Position numbers and translations under genes: made by a program. From Erwinia sp. SLM-02 (GTDB lineage Bacteria > Pseudomonadota > Gammaproteobacteria > Enterobacterales > Enterobacteriaceae), in NCBI RefSeq assembly GCF_037450285.1, contig NZ_JAQISN010000001.1, positions 1,550,001 to 1,614,000 of the forward strand: 64,000 nucleotides of DNA. Direction: 5' to 3'. Of the stretch, positions 49,963 to 59,182 are shown piece after piece; position 1 is the first letter of the stretch, and every line of letters starts with the position of its first letter. The notes under the pieces were generated by a model. The model was not told where the DNA came from and did no database searches. It worked only from the letters and a program-made list of their open reading frames with translations.

Positions 49963-50133
49963 GGGTGTAACCCTCTGTATTTTGTCGAATAAGCTTAGTT
50001 TTGGTTTATCCCGATAAGTGATGTCTGACTTCCTGCTCACTTACCTTGTGCGAATAATACTTGCACGCAAGATACTTATGGTCAAACTTTATTTATAATA
50101 AAATTCTGACATCTCGTTCAGCTGGTGGTAAAA

Positions 50134-50556
50134 ATGAAAGAAAACAGCATATTAGATGGGCAACTTTGTTTCTCACTCTATTCAGTCACTAACGCACTGA
50201 TCCGTCAGTACCGCCCGCTACTGAAAGAGTTCGACCTGACCTATCCGCAGTTTGTCGTGCTGCTGGCGCTCTATGACCAGGATGATATTCCGCTGCGTGA
50301 ACTGAGCGAAAAAACGCTGTTCGACTCGGGGACGTTAACGCCGCTGGTGCAGAAGCTGGAAGCGAAGGGGTTTCTTAACCGGGTATCGATTGCCGAAGAC
50401 GAACGGGTGAAAAAGGTGATCCTGACGCCGAAGGCGAGGGAGCTTCAGGACAAAATCGTCGCTATCCCCAAGCAGATGCGCTGCTTTATGCGCATGGACG
50501 ATGAAGAGCTGGAAATGCTGCGAACCTTCTCGAAAAAGCTGCTGCAAGACCTCTGA
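50134..50556 (+). CDS. MarR-family regulator, OhrR-like
   Basis: A 140-residue winged-HTH regulator with the OhrR pattern LDGQLCFSLYSVTNALIRQYRPLL, including the redox-sensing Cys (residue 13 from ATG at 50134) and the two Tyr residues that hydrogen-bond to it. The HTH is LRELSEKTLFDSGTLTPLVQKLEAKGFLNRV. OhrR proteins sense organic hydroperoxides. No ohr gene is adjacent; the divergent esterase is the likely target. The frame continues three codons upstream to a GTG at 50125. A terminator follows the stop. Confidence 0.88.
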   Translation: MKENSILDGQLCFSLYSVTNALIRQYRPLLKEFDLTYPQFVVLLALYDQDDIPLRELSEKTLFDSGTLTPLVQKLEAKGFLNRVSIAEDERVKKVILTPKARELQDKIVAIPKQMRCFMRMDDEELEMLRTFSKKLLQDL

Positions 50557-50558
50557 CA

Positions 50559-50603
50559 GAAGCGATCTGCGCCGTATTCCTGAGAACGCAGATCGCTTCT
50601 TTT
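50559..50603 (+). terminator. Intrinsic terminator of the OhrR-like gene
   Basis: GAAGCGATCTGCG (50559-50571) and CGCAGATCGCTTC (50587-50599) form a perfect 13-bp stem followed by TTTT. Confidence 0.9.
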
Positions 50604-50960
50604 CACCCCTTCCGCTCTGTTCTTCTGACCTCTGCTTCTCCGCTTCGGCAACGAGATTCAACGTATTATTTCTGACTGATAACCAGCGCACCGACCGCTT
50701 TTAATACCCCGTTTTATTCGGGCTGTGCTGCCCATTTCATCCCCGACTTTCGCATCCATAACGTCGTCCTGCTTTCGCGCTAAGCCCCTGATCTTAGTGT
50801 TACAACTCTGTTTAAAATGTCATAGCCGGTTGACAGAGTATTTACAAATGTAAATAATAAAAATACTTGGTGTATACATGTAATACACATAACAAATGCA
50901 TGAAGCCTCGCTCTCGGGTTCTTCAGGGCATATCTGTTCTCATCACGGAGTTAATTCTTA
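50604..50960 (+). promoter_or_regulatory. Intergenic region with putative promoter of the FAD oxidoreductase gene
   Basis: A TTGACA hexamer (50830-50835) is followed after 17-19 bases by AT-rich -10 candidates near 50853-50860. A TTTACA-AA-TGTAAA palindrome (50841-50854) lies between them, where a repressor could bind. The first 220 bases show nothing recognisable. Confidence 0.45.
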
Positions 50961-52397
50961 ATGGGTATTTCACGAAGAAAATTGCTGGTTGGTACCGGAA
51001 TTGGGGCGGGTATCGTTGCCGCGGGAGGGGGAGCTTCCCTGCTGACCGACAATTTACCTGCCGCACCGGATTCGCTGCTGAAAATTGATGCGCTGCCTTC
51101 AGACGACCCGACGCCGGGCTGGTTCCACACCAGCCGTAAACGTCAGCCGCAGCCTGCGCTGGTGGGCGATGCGAAGGCACCGTGGGTGGTGATTGGCGCC
51201 GGCTTTACCGGCCTGGCCGCCGCACGCCAGCTGGCGCTGAACTTCCCGGATGACCAGATTATTCTTGTTGAAGCACAGCAGGTCGGCTTCGGGACTTCCG
51301 GCCGTAATGCCGGATTCCTGATCGACGTGCCGCACGATATCAGCGCGCCGGACTATATCGGCGATAAGAAAATTGCCCGTAATATCCTTAACCTGAACCA
51401 GACCGGCCAGCGGATCCTGAAAGAGCAGGTGGAAGAGCACAACATCGTTGATGCGCAGATGCGCCACTCAGGTAAATATCAGGCCGCGGTGGAAGAAAGC
51501 GGTATCGCGGTGCTGGAAGCCTATCGCGGCGGCCTGGAGTCGCTGGGACAGCCTTGCAAGATTATCGAAGGTAAGGATCTGCCTGACCATCTCGGCACCA
51601 AATTCTACCGTAAGGCGCTGTACACCCCGGGCACCATCCTGGTTCAGCCATCCGGGCTGGTGAAAGGCCTGGCGGACAGCCTGCCGGCCAACGTCACGCT
51701 GTATGAAGACACGCCGATCACCGCCATTGAATACGAGCCGGAAATCGTGCTGCATCACGCTACCGGTCGTATCTTTGCCGACAAGCTGATCCTCGCCAAC
51801 AACGCCTTTGGTACGCACTTTGGCTTTGGCGAACGCACCATTTTCCCTATCTTCACCTATGGCAGCCTGACCCGTCCGCTGACCAAAGCGGAGCAGGACA
51901 GCATTGGCGGTCAGGAGTTCTGGGGCGTGATCCCGGCCGACCCGTTCGGTACCACTTCGCGCCGTACCCACGATAACCGTATTCTGATCCGTAACAGCTT
52001 CAGCTTTAACTCGGACGGACGCTATAAGCCGGGTTACACCCAGAAGTATCGTGAAACCCACCGCCAGTCGTTTGAGCGCCGTTTCCCGACGCTGCAGGAC
52101 GTGAATTTCGAACACACGTGGGGCGGCGGCCTGGGGATGACCCGTAACGGTTCAAGCCTGTTCGGTGAGCTGAGAAAGAACGTCTACGGCTCGCTGGGCT
52201 GTAACGGTCTGGGTACCGTGCGCGGCACCGCGATGGGCACCATGCTGGCCGACTGGCTGGCGGGCAAAAGCAACGACACCATTAAATTCCTGCTGTCGTT
52301 GCCAAAACCAGAGTGGAACCCGCCGGAACCGCTGCTGACCATGGGCGTTAACTTCACCCTGCGTAAAGGGATGCACGACGCGGGGCAGGAAGCCTAA
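50961..52397 (+). CDS. Tat-exported FAD-dependent oxidoreductase (DAO family)
   Basis: A 478-residue flavoprotein of the D-amino-acid-oxidase/GlpD-like DAO family. It starts with a twin-arginine-like leader (SRRKLLVG then a hydrophobic stretch, residues 4-28). The FAD-binding GAGFTGLAAARQLA (about 79-92) and TSGRNAGFLID (PuuB-like) are present, and the C-terminal GLGTVRGTAMGTMLAD segment closes the flavin site. Substrate is probably an amine or amino acid; not determinable. A terminator follows. Confidence 0.88.
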   Translation: MGISRRKLLVGTGIGAGIVAAGGGASLLTDNLPAAPDSLLKIDALPSDDPTPGWFHTSRKRQPQPALVGDAKAPWVVIGAGFTGLAAARQLALNFPDDQIILVEAQQVGFGTSGRNAGFLIDVPHDISAPDYIGDKKIARNILNLNQTGQRILKEQVEEHNIVDAQMRHSGKYQAAVEESGIAVLEAYRGGLESLGQPCKIIEGKDLPDHLGTKFYRKALYTPGTILVQPSGLVKGLADSLPANVTLYEDTPITAIEYEPEIVLHHATGRIFADKLILANNAFGTHFGFGERTIFPIFTYGSLTRPLTKAEQDSIGGQEFWGVIPADPFGTTSRRTHDNRILIRNSFSFNSDGRYKPGYTQKYRETHRQSFERRFPTLQDVNFEHTWGGGLGMTRNGSSLFGELRKNVYGSLGCNGLGTVRGTAMGTMLADWLAGKSNDTIKFLLSLPKPEWNPPEPLLTMGVNFTLRKGMHDAGQEA

Positions 52398-52420
52398 GTC
52401 AGCCCCCCGGCACGTTATTG

Positions 52421-52456
52421 ATGGCCGTATTCGTTAAGCGGATACGGCCATTTTTT
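52421..52456 (+). terminator. Intrinsic terminator after the FAD oxidoreductase gene
   Basis: ATGGCCGTAT (52421-52430) and ATACGGCCAT (52442-52451) form a perfect 10-bp stem followed by TTTTTT. Confidence 0.92.
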
Positions 52457-52627
52457 CATCCGTTATAAAATGCATGATCTGCATTGCATGTTGAAAACAA
52501 GACACTGCATAAAAGGTGTGAGTTAGATTAGACTCGATTTTTAATATCTGATTATATTGAAAAAAGAGAGAACGATGCACATCAGGGACAAACGCATTTC
52601 GCATTTATCAACGCCTGACGGTGATAA

Positions 52628-53587
52628 ATGAACATTCCAAACCTTTCCGGTTATCTGAATCAGTTTCAGATATTTATCAAAATCGCCGAAACGGGCAACC
52701 TTTCCCGCGCCGCCCGGGCGCTGGGGTTAACGCCTTCGGCCGTCAGTAAAAGCCTGTCGCAGCTTGAAAGCATCACCGGCCATCTGTTAATCAACCGTGA
52801 GAGCCGCCCCTTCCAGCTGACCCTCGATGGGCGCCGCATTCTGCAGCTGGCGCAGCGGGTTATTGCCGATATTGAAAGTATTGCTGACGGCAGCCGCTTA
52901 CCGGGCATGCAGGGCGAAACGCTGCGCATCAGCTGTTCGCTGGCCTTTGGCTGTACGCATATTCCCAGGCTGTCGGGGGATTTTCAGGCGCTGTATCCGG
53001 GCGTCAGTATCGACGTTATGCTGGACGATCGCTTTATCAACCTTGAACGCGAGGATATCGACGTGGCGTTCAGGATTACCTCCGAGGCGGTGACGCAGAA
53101 CGATGATGCGGAGCCGCTGATGGATATCCGCTGGTTCTACTGCGCTTCCCCCGACTATTTACGCCGCCATCCGCCGATTACCGTTCCTGCCGATTTACGC
53201 TTTCACCACTGTCTGGTGTATCCGCAGATGACGCACGAGGGTAAATGGATGTTTCGTCAGCATGCGAAGAGTGAAACGGTGGCGGTGACCCCGCATCTTT
53301 CCTGTAATTCGAGCCTGTTGCTTTTGCAGAGGGCGCTGCTGCATGGTGGAGTGGCCTGCCTGCCGGACTATCTGGCGAGTCATTACATTAACGGCGGCAA
53401 ACTCGTCCGGGTACTGTCTGAGTACGATCCCGGGGTGACTCACCAGCTGCAGGCGAGGATCCGTCATTCGGCCAAAGAGAACAAAACGCTGCGCCTTTTT
53501 CTGGCCTTTATTCAGAACCGGCTGACGAAAAACTGTGACCAGACAATCACTCCCCGCGACACCAACTGTGAACCGTATTCACAGTAG
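52628..53587 (+). CDS. LysR-family transcriptional regulator
   Basis: A 319-residue LysR protein with HTH at about residues 22-55 (LSRAARALGLTPSAVSKSLSQLESITGHLLINRESR). It is 190 bases upstream of the HAAAP permease gene and on the same strand; it may regulate the permease and lyase genes, but neither overlaps it. The C-terminal tail QNRLTKNCDQTITPRDTNCEPYSQ is longer than usual and carries two Cys residues. Confidence 0.88.
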   Translation: MNIPNLSGYLNQFQIFIKIAETGNLSRAARALGLTPSAVSKSLSQLESITGHLLINRESRPFQLTLDGRRILQLAQRVIADIESIADGSRLPGMQGETLRISCSLAFGCTHIPRLSGDFQALYPGVSIDVMLDDRFINLEREDIDVAFRITSEAVTQNDDAEPLMDIRWFYCASPDYLRRHPPITVPADLRFHHCLVYPQMTHEGKWMFRQHAKSETVAVTPHLSCNSSLLLLQRALLHGGVACLPDYLASHYINGGKLVRVLSEYDPGVTHQLQARIRHSAKENKTLRLFLAFIQNRLTKNCDQTITPRDTNCEPYSQ

Positions 53588-53776
53588 ACGGGCATAAAGC
53601 CGCGCATATCACAAATCATCATGGCCGTGAAAAACACTTCATGGCAAACGATCGCCGTTCACGGAATATAAGCCTGCGGAATGAAGGGGTAAAAACTTCT
53701 GACGCGAGTTCTATTTCACTGCGGTTTTCTGTGTTGCAGATAATTCGCAGGCATGTCTCTTGAACCGAGGTTTAAA

Positions 53777-55051
53777 ATGACGATAAATAGTGAAGAGGCG
53801 GTAAATAATTTTAAGATCCCATTCACCCGTTACGATCTGGGCTGGGTGGTGTTATGTATTGGCATGGCGATTGGTGCAGGGATTATTTATATGCCCATTC
53901 AGGCCGGTGTGAAGGGGATTTGGGTCTTCGTTTTTGCCATTATACTGAGCTATCCGGCGATTTACTGGCTGCAGGATCTGTATCTGAAAACGCTCACGCA
54001 GACCAAATCCTGCGACAGCTACGCCGAGATTATTACCCAGTACCTGGGGAAAAACTGGGGAGGCCTGCTGGGCATTACCTATTTTCTGATGCTGCTGATG
54101 GGCATTCTCAATTACTCGATGAGCCTGGTCAACGACAGCGCCACGTATTTGCACAGCTACCGGCTTACCGAAACGTTCCTTTCAAAGACCAGCTGGTATC
54201 CGTTAATCCTGCTGGCGATTATCGTCGCGATTGCCAATCAGGGGGAAAGGCTGCTGTTTCGTATCTCCGGGCCGATGATTCTGTTCAAGCTGGGGGTGAT
54301 TGTATTCCTGGGTCTGGTCATGATGCCTTACTGGAGCCTGAGCAACATTTCGGCGTTCCCACCGCTGCTGACATTTTTACGCGATGTCCTGCTGACGCTG
54401 CCGTTTACGCTGTTTTCCATCCTGTTTGTGCAGATCCTCAATCCGATGAATATCGCTTTTCGCAAGGTAGAACGCGACCCGCTGGTGGCCTCATATCGGG
54501 CGGTCAGGGCAACGCGCATTGCCTATATCGTGCTGGCGGTCAGCGTGCTGTTCTTCGCGTTCTCCTTTAGTTTTGCCATTACCAAAGAGGAAGCGATTTC
54601 GGCTTTAGATCAGAATATCTCCGCGCTGGCGCTGGCTTCACAAATTATGCCGGGCGATCTGGTTAATATTCTGTCGGTAACGCTGAATATTTTTGCCATC
54701 CTGACCGCATTCTTCAGTATTTATCTGGGGTTTAAAGAGGCCGTTGTCGGCCTGGCGGTAAATCTGATTTCGCGGATTGCCGGCGCGGATAAGGTTAACC
54801 GGGCGAAATTATCCTTCACCGTTGCGATCGGCATTGTCATTTTCCTCTGGGTTTGGGTCAGCTTTGATTTTTCCGTCATGCTGCTGATGCAAATTTCCGG
54901 TCCGATATTCGGGCTGGTGGCCTGTTTAATTCCCTTTTATCTGGTGGCGAAGGTTCCCGCGCTGGAAAACCTTCGGGCTAAACGGAATTACTATATTGCC
55001 TTCTATGGCATCCTCCTGTGCATATCGCCTTTTTTAAAATTCGTCGAATAA
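53777..55051 (+). CDS. HAAAP-family amino acid permease (SdaC/YhaO-like)
   Basis: A 424-residue secondary transporter with 11 predicted spans of the hydroxy/aromatic amino acid permease family. It aligns by eye with E. coli YhaO (CyuP/DlsT): DLGWVVLCIGMAIGAGIIYMPIQAG, YLGKNWGGLLGITYFLMLL, LLTLPFTLFSILFVQILNPM and QNISALALASQI. ATG at 53777 (GAGG six bases upstream) is preferred over 53753. Its partner is a cystathionine beta-lyase-like gene 29 bases on, so a cysteine- or serine-type substrate fits. Confidence 0.87.
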   Translation: MTINSEEAVNNFKIPFTRYDLGWVVLCIGMAIGAGIIYMPIQAGVKGIWVFVFAIILSYPAIYWLQDLYLKTLTQTKSCDSYAEIITQYLGKNWGGLLGITYFLMLLMGILNYSMSLVNDSATYLHSYRLTETFLSKTSWYPLILLAIIVAIANQGERLLFRISGPMILFKLGVIVFLGLVMMPYWSLSNISAFPPLLTFLRDVLLTLPFTLFSILFVQILNPMNIAFRKVERDPLVASYRAVRATRIAYIVLAVSVLFFAFSFSFAITKEEAISALDQNISALALASQIMPGDLVNILSVTLNIFAILTAFFSIYLGFKEAVVGLAVNLISRIAGADKVNRAKLSFTVAIGIVIFLWVWVSFDFSVMLLMQISGPIFGLVACLIPFYLVAKVPALENLRAKRNYYIAFYGILLCISPFLKFVE

Positions 55052-55080
55052 TTCGCGGGCAGAGGCTGGTGGTACACTGA

Positions 55081-56271
55081 ATGGACGTAACTATGAAAGA
55101 CATGAAATCCGAAAAATTAACCTTAGCAACCCGACTGACCCAGCTCGGCAGAAACACGCAGGATCAGCGGGGCTTCGTCAACTGCCCGGTCTACCGTGGC
55201 TCTACCGTGGTGTTTAACAGCGTGGAAGATCTTGAACACAGCCGGGCAGAGTTCGCCTACGGCACGCTGGGCACGCCAACGATTAAAAATCTGGAGGAGG
55301 CCTGGACCGAGCTGGCGGGTGCAGCGGGGACGGTGATGTCACCCTCCGGTCTGGGAGCCGTGGCGCTGGCGCTGATGACTACGCTGAAGGCGGGCGATCA
55401 TCTGCTGATGCCGGATACGGTTTACCGACCCACGCGCAACTTTTGCGATCTGACGTTGAAAAAATTCGGCGTGGCGACAGAGTATTACGATCCGCTGATC
55501 GGTGAGGGCATCGTTAACCTCCTGCGCGCGGAAACTACCACGCTGTTTCTTGAATCACCGGGGTCACAAACCTTCGAGATTCAGGACGTGCCGCTGATGA
55601 CCCGCATCGCCCGCGAGCGCGGAATTAAAACGATTATCGACAATACCTGGGCCACGCCGGTGTTCTTCCAGGCTCACCGCCACGGCTGCGATCTTTCGGT
55701 GGAGGCGGGGACCAAGTACCTGAGCGGCCACTCCGATTTGCTGATGGGGATGGTGAGCGCCAATGCCGAAACCTGGCCCGATCTGCGGGCTACCTATGAC
55801 AGCATGGCGATGTTACCCGGCGCGGAAGACTGTTTCCTTGCGCTGCGCGGGCTGAGAACGCTGCATATCCGCCTGAAGGAAGCGGAAACGCGTGCGCTGA
55901 ACATTGCCTCCTGGCTGGCGGAGCAGCCAGAGGTGAAGACCATCTTACATCCCGCCTTCGAGAGCTGCCCCGGGCACCACCTGTGGAAGCGCGACTTTAG
56001 CGGCTCAACGGGTCTTTTCTCGATTGTCCTCGACCCGGCGTTCGATAAACCCGCGGTCACCCGACTGCTTGACGGTCTTGAACTGTTCGGTATGGGCTAC
56101 TCATGGGGCGGATTTGAAAGTCTGATCATCCCGTTCAACTGCCGGGAGTATCGCACCGTCACGCAGTGGAAGGAGCAGGGTGCCACGCTGCGCCTGCAGA
56201 TTGGCCTGGAGGATCCGCAGGACCTGATGGCGGATTTACGTGCGGGCCTCGACCGCCTTCATGCGAAGTGA
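55081..56271 (+). CDS. metC: Cystathionine beta-lyase-like PLP enzyme
   Basis: A 396-residue enzyme of the Cys/Met-metabolism PLP family. It follows E. coli MetC segment by segment: FLESPGSQTFEIQDVPLMTRIA, IIDNTWATPVFFQAHRHG, the Schiff-base Lys in GTKYLSGHSDLLMG (about residue 204), CPGHHLWKRDFSGSTGLFS and MGYSWGGFESLI, LRLQIGLEDPQDLMADL. It would cleave cystathionine or cysteine/cystine, giving pyruvate, ammonia and a thiol. Next to a permease and after a LysR gene, it probably serves uptake and breakdown of sulfur amino acids. A paralogue of the biosynthetic metC is possible. Confidence 0.87.
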   Translation: MDVTMKDMKSEKLTLATRLTQLGRNTQDQRGFVNCPVYRGSTVVFNSVEDLEHSRAEFAYGTLGTPTIKNLEEAWTELAGAAGTVMSPSGLGAVALALMTTLKAGDHLLMPDTVYRPTRNFCDLTLKKFGVATEYYDPLIGEGIVNLLRAETTTLFLESPGSQTFEIQDVPLMTRIARERGIKTIIDNTWATPVFFQAHRHGCDLSVEAGTKYLSGHSDLLMGMVSANAETWPDLRATYDSMAMLPGAEDCFLALRGLRTLHIRLKEAETRALNIASWLAEQPEVKTILHPAFESCPGHHLWKRDFSGSTGLFSIVLDPAFDKPAVTRLLDGLELFGMGYSWGGFESLIIPFNCREYRTVTQWKEQGATLRLQIGLEDPQDLMADLRAGLDRLHAK

Positions 56272-56314
56272 TGGCGTTTCAGAAGGTGATTAATGCGGTA
56301 GATTAACGTTTACC

Positions 56315-56348
56315 TCCCGGTCCTGAATGACCGCAATCAGGACCGGGA
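56315..56348 (+). terminator. Hairpin after the lyase gene
   Basis: TCCCGGTCCTGA (56315-56326) and TCAGGACCGGGA (56337-56348) form a perfect 12-bp stem with a 10-base loop. No U-tract follows directly, so it may terminate only partly. Confidence 0.6.
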
Positions 56349-56449
56349 ACCTGAGATAAATCTTTAAACAGGTGACAGGCCCGGTGATATCCGTCATCAA
56401 GTGCCATACTGTTCTATTCAGTTTTGTCACAAGGATTTGTCCTCTTAAT

Positions 56450-56647
56450 ATGAAAAACTTATTTTCCTCACTGTTTGCCAGCCCCGAATCGCTGCTTCAG
56501 GTGATGAGCCGCCAGGATATTATGGAATCTATTCAGGAGGGCGATCGCATCATCGTTGATGAAGACGGCAATGTCTCCGTTAATCCAACCAGCCCGGAAG
56601 TGCAGGAGAGTTTCTTTCAGCACGTCCACACGTTAAAGGATGTCTGA
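56450..56647 (+). CDS. Small acidic protein of unknown function
   Basis: A 65-residue protein (MKNLFSSLFASPESLLQVMSRQD...) with an acidic second half (EGDRIIVDEDGNVSVNP). I do not recognise it. Start at 56450 is chosen for spacing from AAGGA and because the preceding 26 codons look unlike coding sequence. Its stop lies next to the start of the following membrane protein gene, so the two are probably translated together. Confidence 0.6.
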   Translation: MKNLFSSLFASPESLLQVMSRQDIMESIQEGDRIIVDEDGNVSVNPTSPEVQESFFQHVHTLKDV

Positions 56648-57415
56648 ATGGGTACCGCGATTTTTATGGTGCTGATGGTTTGTGGATACTGGTATACCAG
56701 CCGTGACCTCTCTACGCGGATTAAAATTAAACGCTCATTCGGCTGGGACGTATACTTCCTTGTGGCGCTGTACGGCTGCATCTTTGTATTACAGGGCGTA
56801 CTGGCAACCGCGATTATCTGGTCAGGATTACTGCTTATTTCCACGGTAAATAATCTGCTAAATCCCGCACCCGGCGCGCATCTCAGCCTTCACAGTGAGT
56901 TTATGACCTGGAGCTTCCTTGGCATCCAGGCCCCCGTGGTGATCATGCTGGGGCTGGCGATTATCTTTTGCCTTTATCGCTCAAACTGGGCGGGCAGCGC
57001 CAGGCTGAATGCCGGTAGCAGGAAGGATCTCTATCAGCGGCTATCACGCTCTAACGGCCTCGAACAGCTGCTTTTTCAATGTATGGAAGAGGGCGAGCTG
57101 GCCTGGGTGACGCTCAAGTCTCGCCGGATCTACATCGGGATGATCCATGCGGCCACCTTTGAAAACGAAGGGACGGCCAATATTGTCCTGATCCCGATGC
57201 TGAGCGGCTATCGCGATTCGAGAACCTTAAAGCTGGCGATCGAGCATAATTACAGCCACTGGTATGAACAGCATGGGATTAATTTCACCTCGCAGCCGAA
57301 AAACGTACTGTCATTCCGCAAGGTTATCCTGGTTTCGCAGATTGAAAGTTTGTCGCTGTTTGACCCCGCACTCGCTAATGCGCTGGCGCCAGAAAGCGGT
57401 ATTGAAAAGGAGTAA
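56648..57415 (+). CDS. Hypothetical inner-membrane protein
   Basis: A 255-residue protein, unrecognised. Three predicted membrane segments in the N-terminal half (IFMVLMVCGYWYT, FLVALYGCIFVLQGVLATAIIWSGLLLI, APVVIMLGLAIIFCLY) and a cytoplasmic-type C-terminal half (about 120-255) with a conserved-looking LAWVTLKSRRIYIGMIHAATFENEGTANIVLIPMLSGYRD segment. It adjoins the small acidic protein gene; the two may form a unit of unknown function. Confidence 0.65.
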   Translation: MGTAIFMVLMVCGYWYTSRDLSTRIKIKRSFGWDVYFLVALYGCIFVLQGVLATAIIWSGLLLISTVNNLLNPAPGAHLSLHSEFMTWSFLGIQAPVVIMLGLAIIFCLYRSNWAGSARLNAGSRKDLYQRLSRSNGLEQLLFQCMEEGELAWVTLKSRRIYIGMIHAATFENEGTANIVLIPMLSGYRDSRTLKLAIEHNYSHWYEQHGINFTSQPKNVLSFRKVILVSQIESLSLFDPALANALAPESGIEKE

Positions 57416-57601
57416 TATCCGTCCAGGCAGGCTTATTTGCTGACAGTAATTTAACTAACTTTTTGTTAATTTTCATTGCCCTCGCCAGGCATAGGAATTA
57501 TCTATTTGTGCCGGCTGGCACCGCATTCATGCCCTATACTCAGCGTTCAAGAGGGTATGCTGTATGCCCTGAATGAAGCAACACCTGTGGAGACGTTAAC
57601 G

Positions 57602-58351
57602 ATGTTGCAGATGCTGATAAAACGTAAGAAGGGCCGAACGCACAATGAAGACCGTAATTTAGCCTTATTATTAGCGACCACTGCCGGAATTCTCAACGCG
57701 ATGGCGCTGGGCGCTTTTGGTATATTTCCCTCCCATATGTCTGGAAATACCTCGCAGATTTCTTCTGAAGTCTCTAATTCTGATTTAGGTGATTTATCGT
57801 TTCTTGCCGCAATTATTATCGCCTTCGTTGTTGGGTCAATGGCCTCGCGGATGCTGGTAATTAGCGGCATCCGAAATAATATCCGAACGATATTCAGCAT
57901 TATTCTGCTGCTGGAGGGGATCGCTCTGGCAATGATGTCGCTGTTTGAAAAGTTCTACTACTCCCACGCTAACAACCGTGAAGTGATTGTGTTTCTCGGC
58001 TTTCTGATGGGGCTGCATAACTCAACCTCCACGCAGCTCTCGAACGGGCGGGTGCGGTCTACCCATATTACCGGCACGCTGACCGATGCCGGTATCGCGC
58101 TGGGGTCGCTGCTGTGCGTCAGCCTGCGCAGGGATCCGTCACGCGACCTCCGGGGGCACAGCAGCCAGCTTTTTACTCATCTGGTAACCATTGTATCTTT
58201 CCTGGGCGGCGGCATCTGTGGCCTGCTGTTGTTCCAGCTTTTTGGCTTTAATTCCATGATTGCGATAGGTATTTTCCTGACCCTGGTCGCGGTTCTGTCA
58301 ATTTCCGCAACGGTTTATCAGGTCAGACGACGTGCGCTGAGTACGTGTTAA
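57602..58351 (+). CDS. YoaK/DUF1275 family membrane protein
   Basis: A 249-residue membrane protein with about six spans, of the DUF1275/YoaK family. Family marks: TTAGILNAMALGAFGIFPSHMSGNTSQI and MGLHNSTSTQLSNGRVRSTHITGTLTDAGIALG. The start at 57602 has GGAG eight bases upstream; an upstream frame to 57476 is probably not used. Function is unknown; no transported substrate has been assigned that I know of. Confidence 0.85.
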   Translation: MLQMLIKRKKGRTHNEDRNLALLLATTAGILNAMALGAFGIFPSHMSGNTSQISSEVSNSDLGDLSFLAAIIIAFVVGSMASRMLVISGIRNNIRTIFSIILLLEGIALAMMSLFEKFYYSHANNREVIVFLGFLMGLHNSTSTQLSNGRVRSTHITGTLTDAGIALGSLLCVSLRRDPSRDLRGHSSQLFTHLVTIVSFLGGGICGLLLFQLFGFNSMIAIGIFLTLVAVLSISATVYQVRRRALSTC

Positions 58352-58352
58352 T

Positions 58353-58961
58353 TCACGCAGAGGCGTCCCATTGCCGCATTATCAGAGTAATCGCGCTATT
58401 GAGCCGATCGAGACTGACGCCATCGCGCACCTGGATCGACACACCAAACAGGAAGGTGGAGAAAAGCGTGGTGAGGGCGCTGATATCCACCTCCTTCTTC
58501 AGCTCGCCGCTGGCAGCGGCGCGTTCGAGTACCGACCGGATACCTTCGCAGGTACGCTGACGCGAGCGGGCCAGCGGCTCGGTAACGTCGGCGTGCCCGG
58601 CGGAAGTGGCGCTCATGGTGCCCAATGCCACCATACATCCCGGTGGATGCCCGGGGTCACACTGCATTTTTGCTGAGGCTCTCATTGTGGTTTCAAGCGC
58701 TTCACGCGGGGGCAGGCTGGCATCCCACAGAAATTCGGTTACCTGTCCGTGGGTGGCGAGATACCTCTGCACGCATTCGCGAAACAGCGCCTCTTTTGAC
58801 CCAAACGCTGCATAGAAGCTGGGCGCGGAGATGCCGCTGTTAATCGCGGCCTTGAGCTGGGCGAGGGATGTCGACTCGTAACCATGCTGCCAGAATAAGT
58901 GCATGGCATCATCAATCGCTTTATCCCTGTCAAACGTTCTTGGTCGTCCCATCGTGGCCAT
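58353..58961 (-). CDS. TetR-family transcriptional regulator
   Basis: A 202-residue repressor with the TetR HTH (about 10-60: FDRDKAIDDAMHLFWQHGYESTSLAQLKAAINSGISAPSFYAAFGSKEALF). It is divergent from the MFS exporter gene, and two identical operator-like sequences lie between them. Its C-terminal domain should bind the exporter's substrate, unknown here. It is convergent with the YoaK-like gene, with one base between stops. Confidence 0.9.
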   Translation of the reverse strand: MATMGRPRTFDRDKAIDDAMHLFWQHGYESTSLAQLKAAINSGISAPSFYAAFGSKEALFRECVQRYLATHGQVTEFLWDASLPPREALETTMRASAKMQCDPGHPPGCMVALGTMSATSAGHADVTEPLARSRQRTCEGIRSVLERAAASGELKKEVDISALTTLFSTFLFGVSIQVRDGVSLDRLNSAITLIMRQWDASA

Positions 58962-59044
58962 TTCTTCCTCCGTTACCCGCGTGTGCGCATTACTATACTA
59001 AACGATACATATCTCGTTGACAAAAAAATTGCCACCCACTAATG

Positions 59045-59056
59045 TACCGATCGATA
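59045..59056. promoter_or_regulatory. Putative TetR operator 1
   Basis: TACCGATCGATA, palindromic apart from the second and second-to-last bases of its core; an identical copy is at 59148-59159. It lies between the divergent regulator and exporter genes. Confidence 0.6.
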
Positions 59057-59147
59057 CTTAAATAGGATGACCTGAGAGTTATCAATAATCAATCAGCTAT
59101 CGGACGGTTAATTTGAGTGGCTGAGGGATGACTCATCGCCAAATATA

Positions 59148-59159
59148 TACCGATCGATA
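59148..59159. promoter_or_regulatory. Putative TetR operator 2
   Basis: TACCGATCGATA again, 24 bases before the MFS start codon. Its right half extends to CGATACATAT, also found at 59003-59012 next to the tetR side, a third partial site. Confidence 0.6.
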
Positions 59160-59182
59160 CATATGCTAAATGAGAAGGACAT

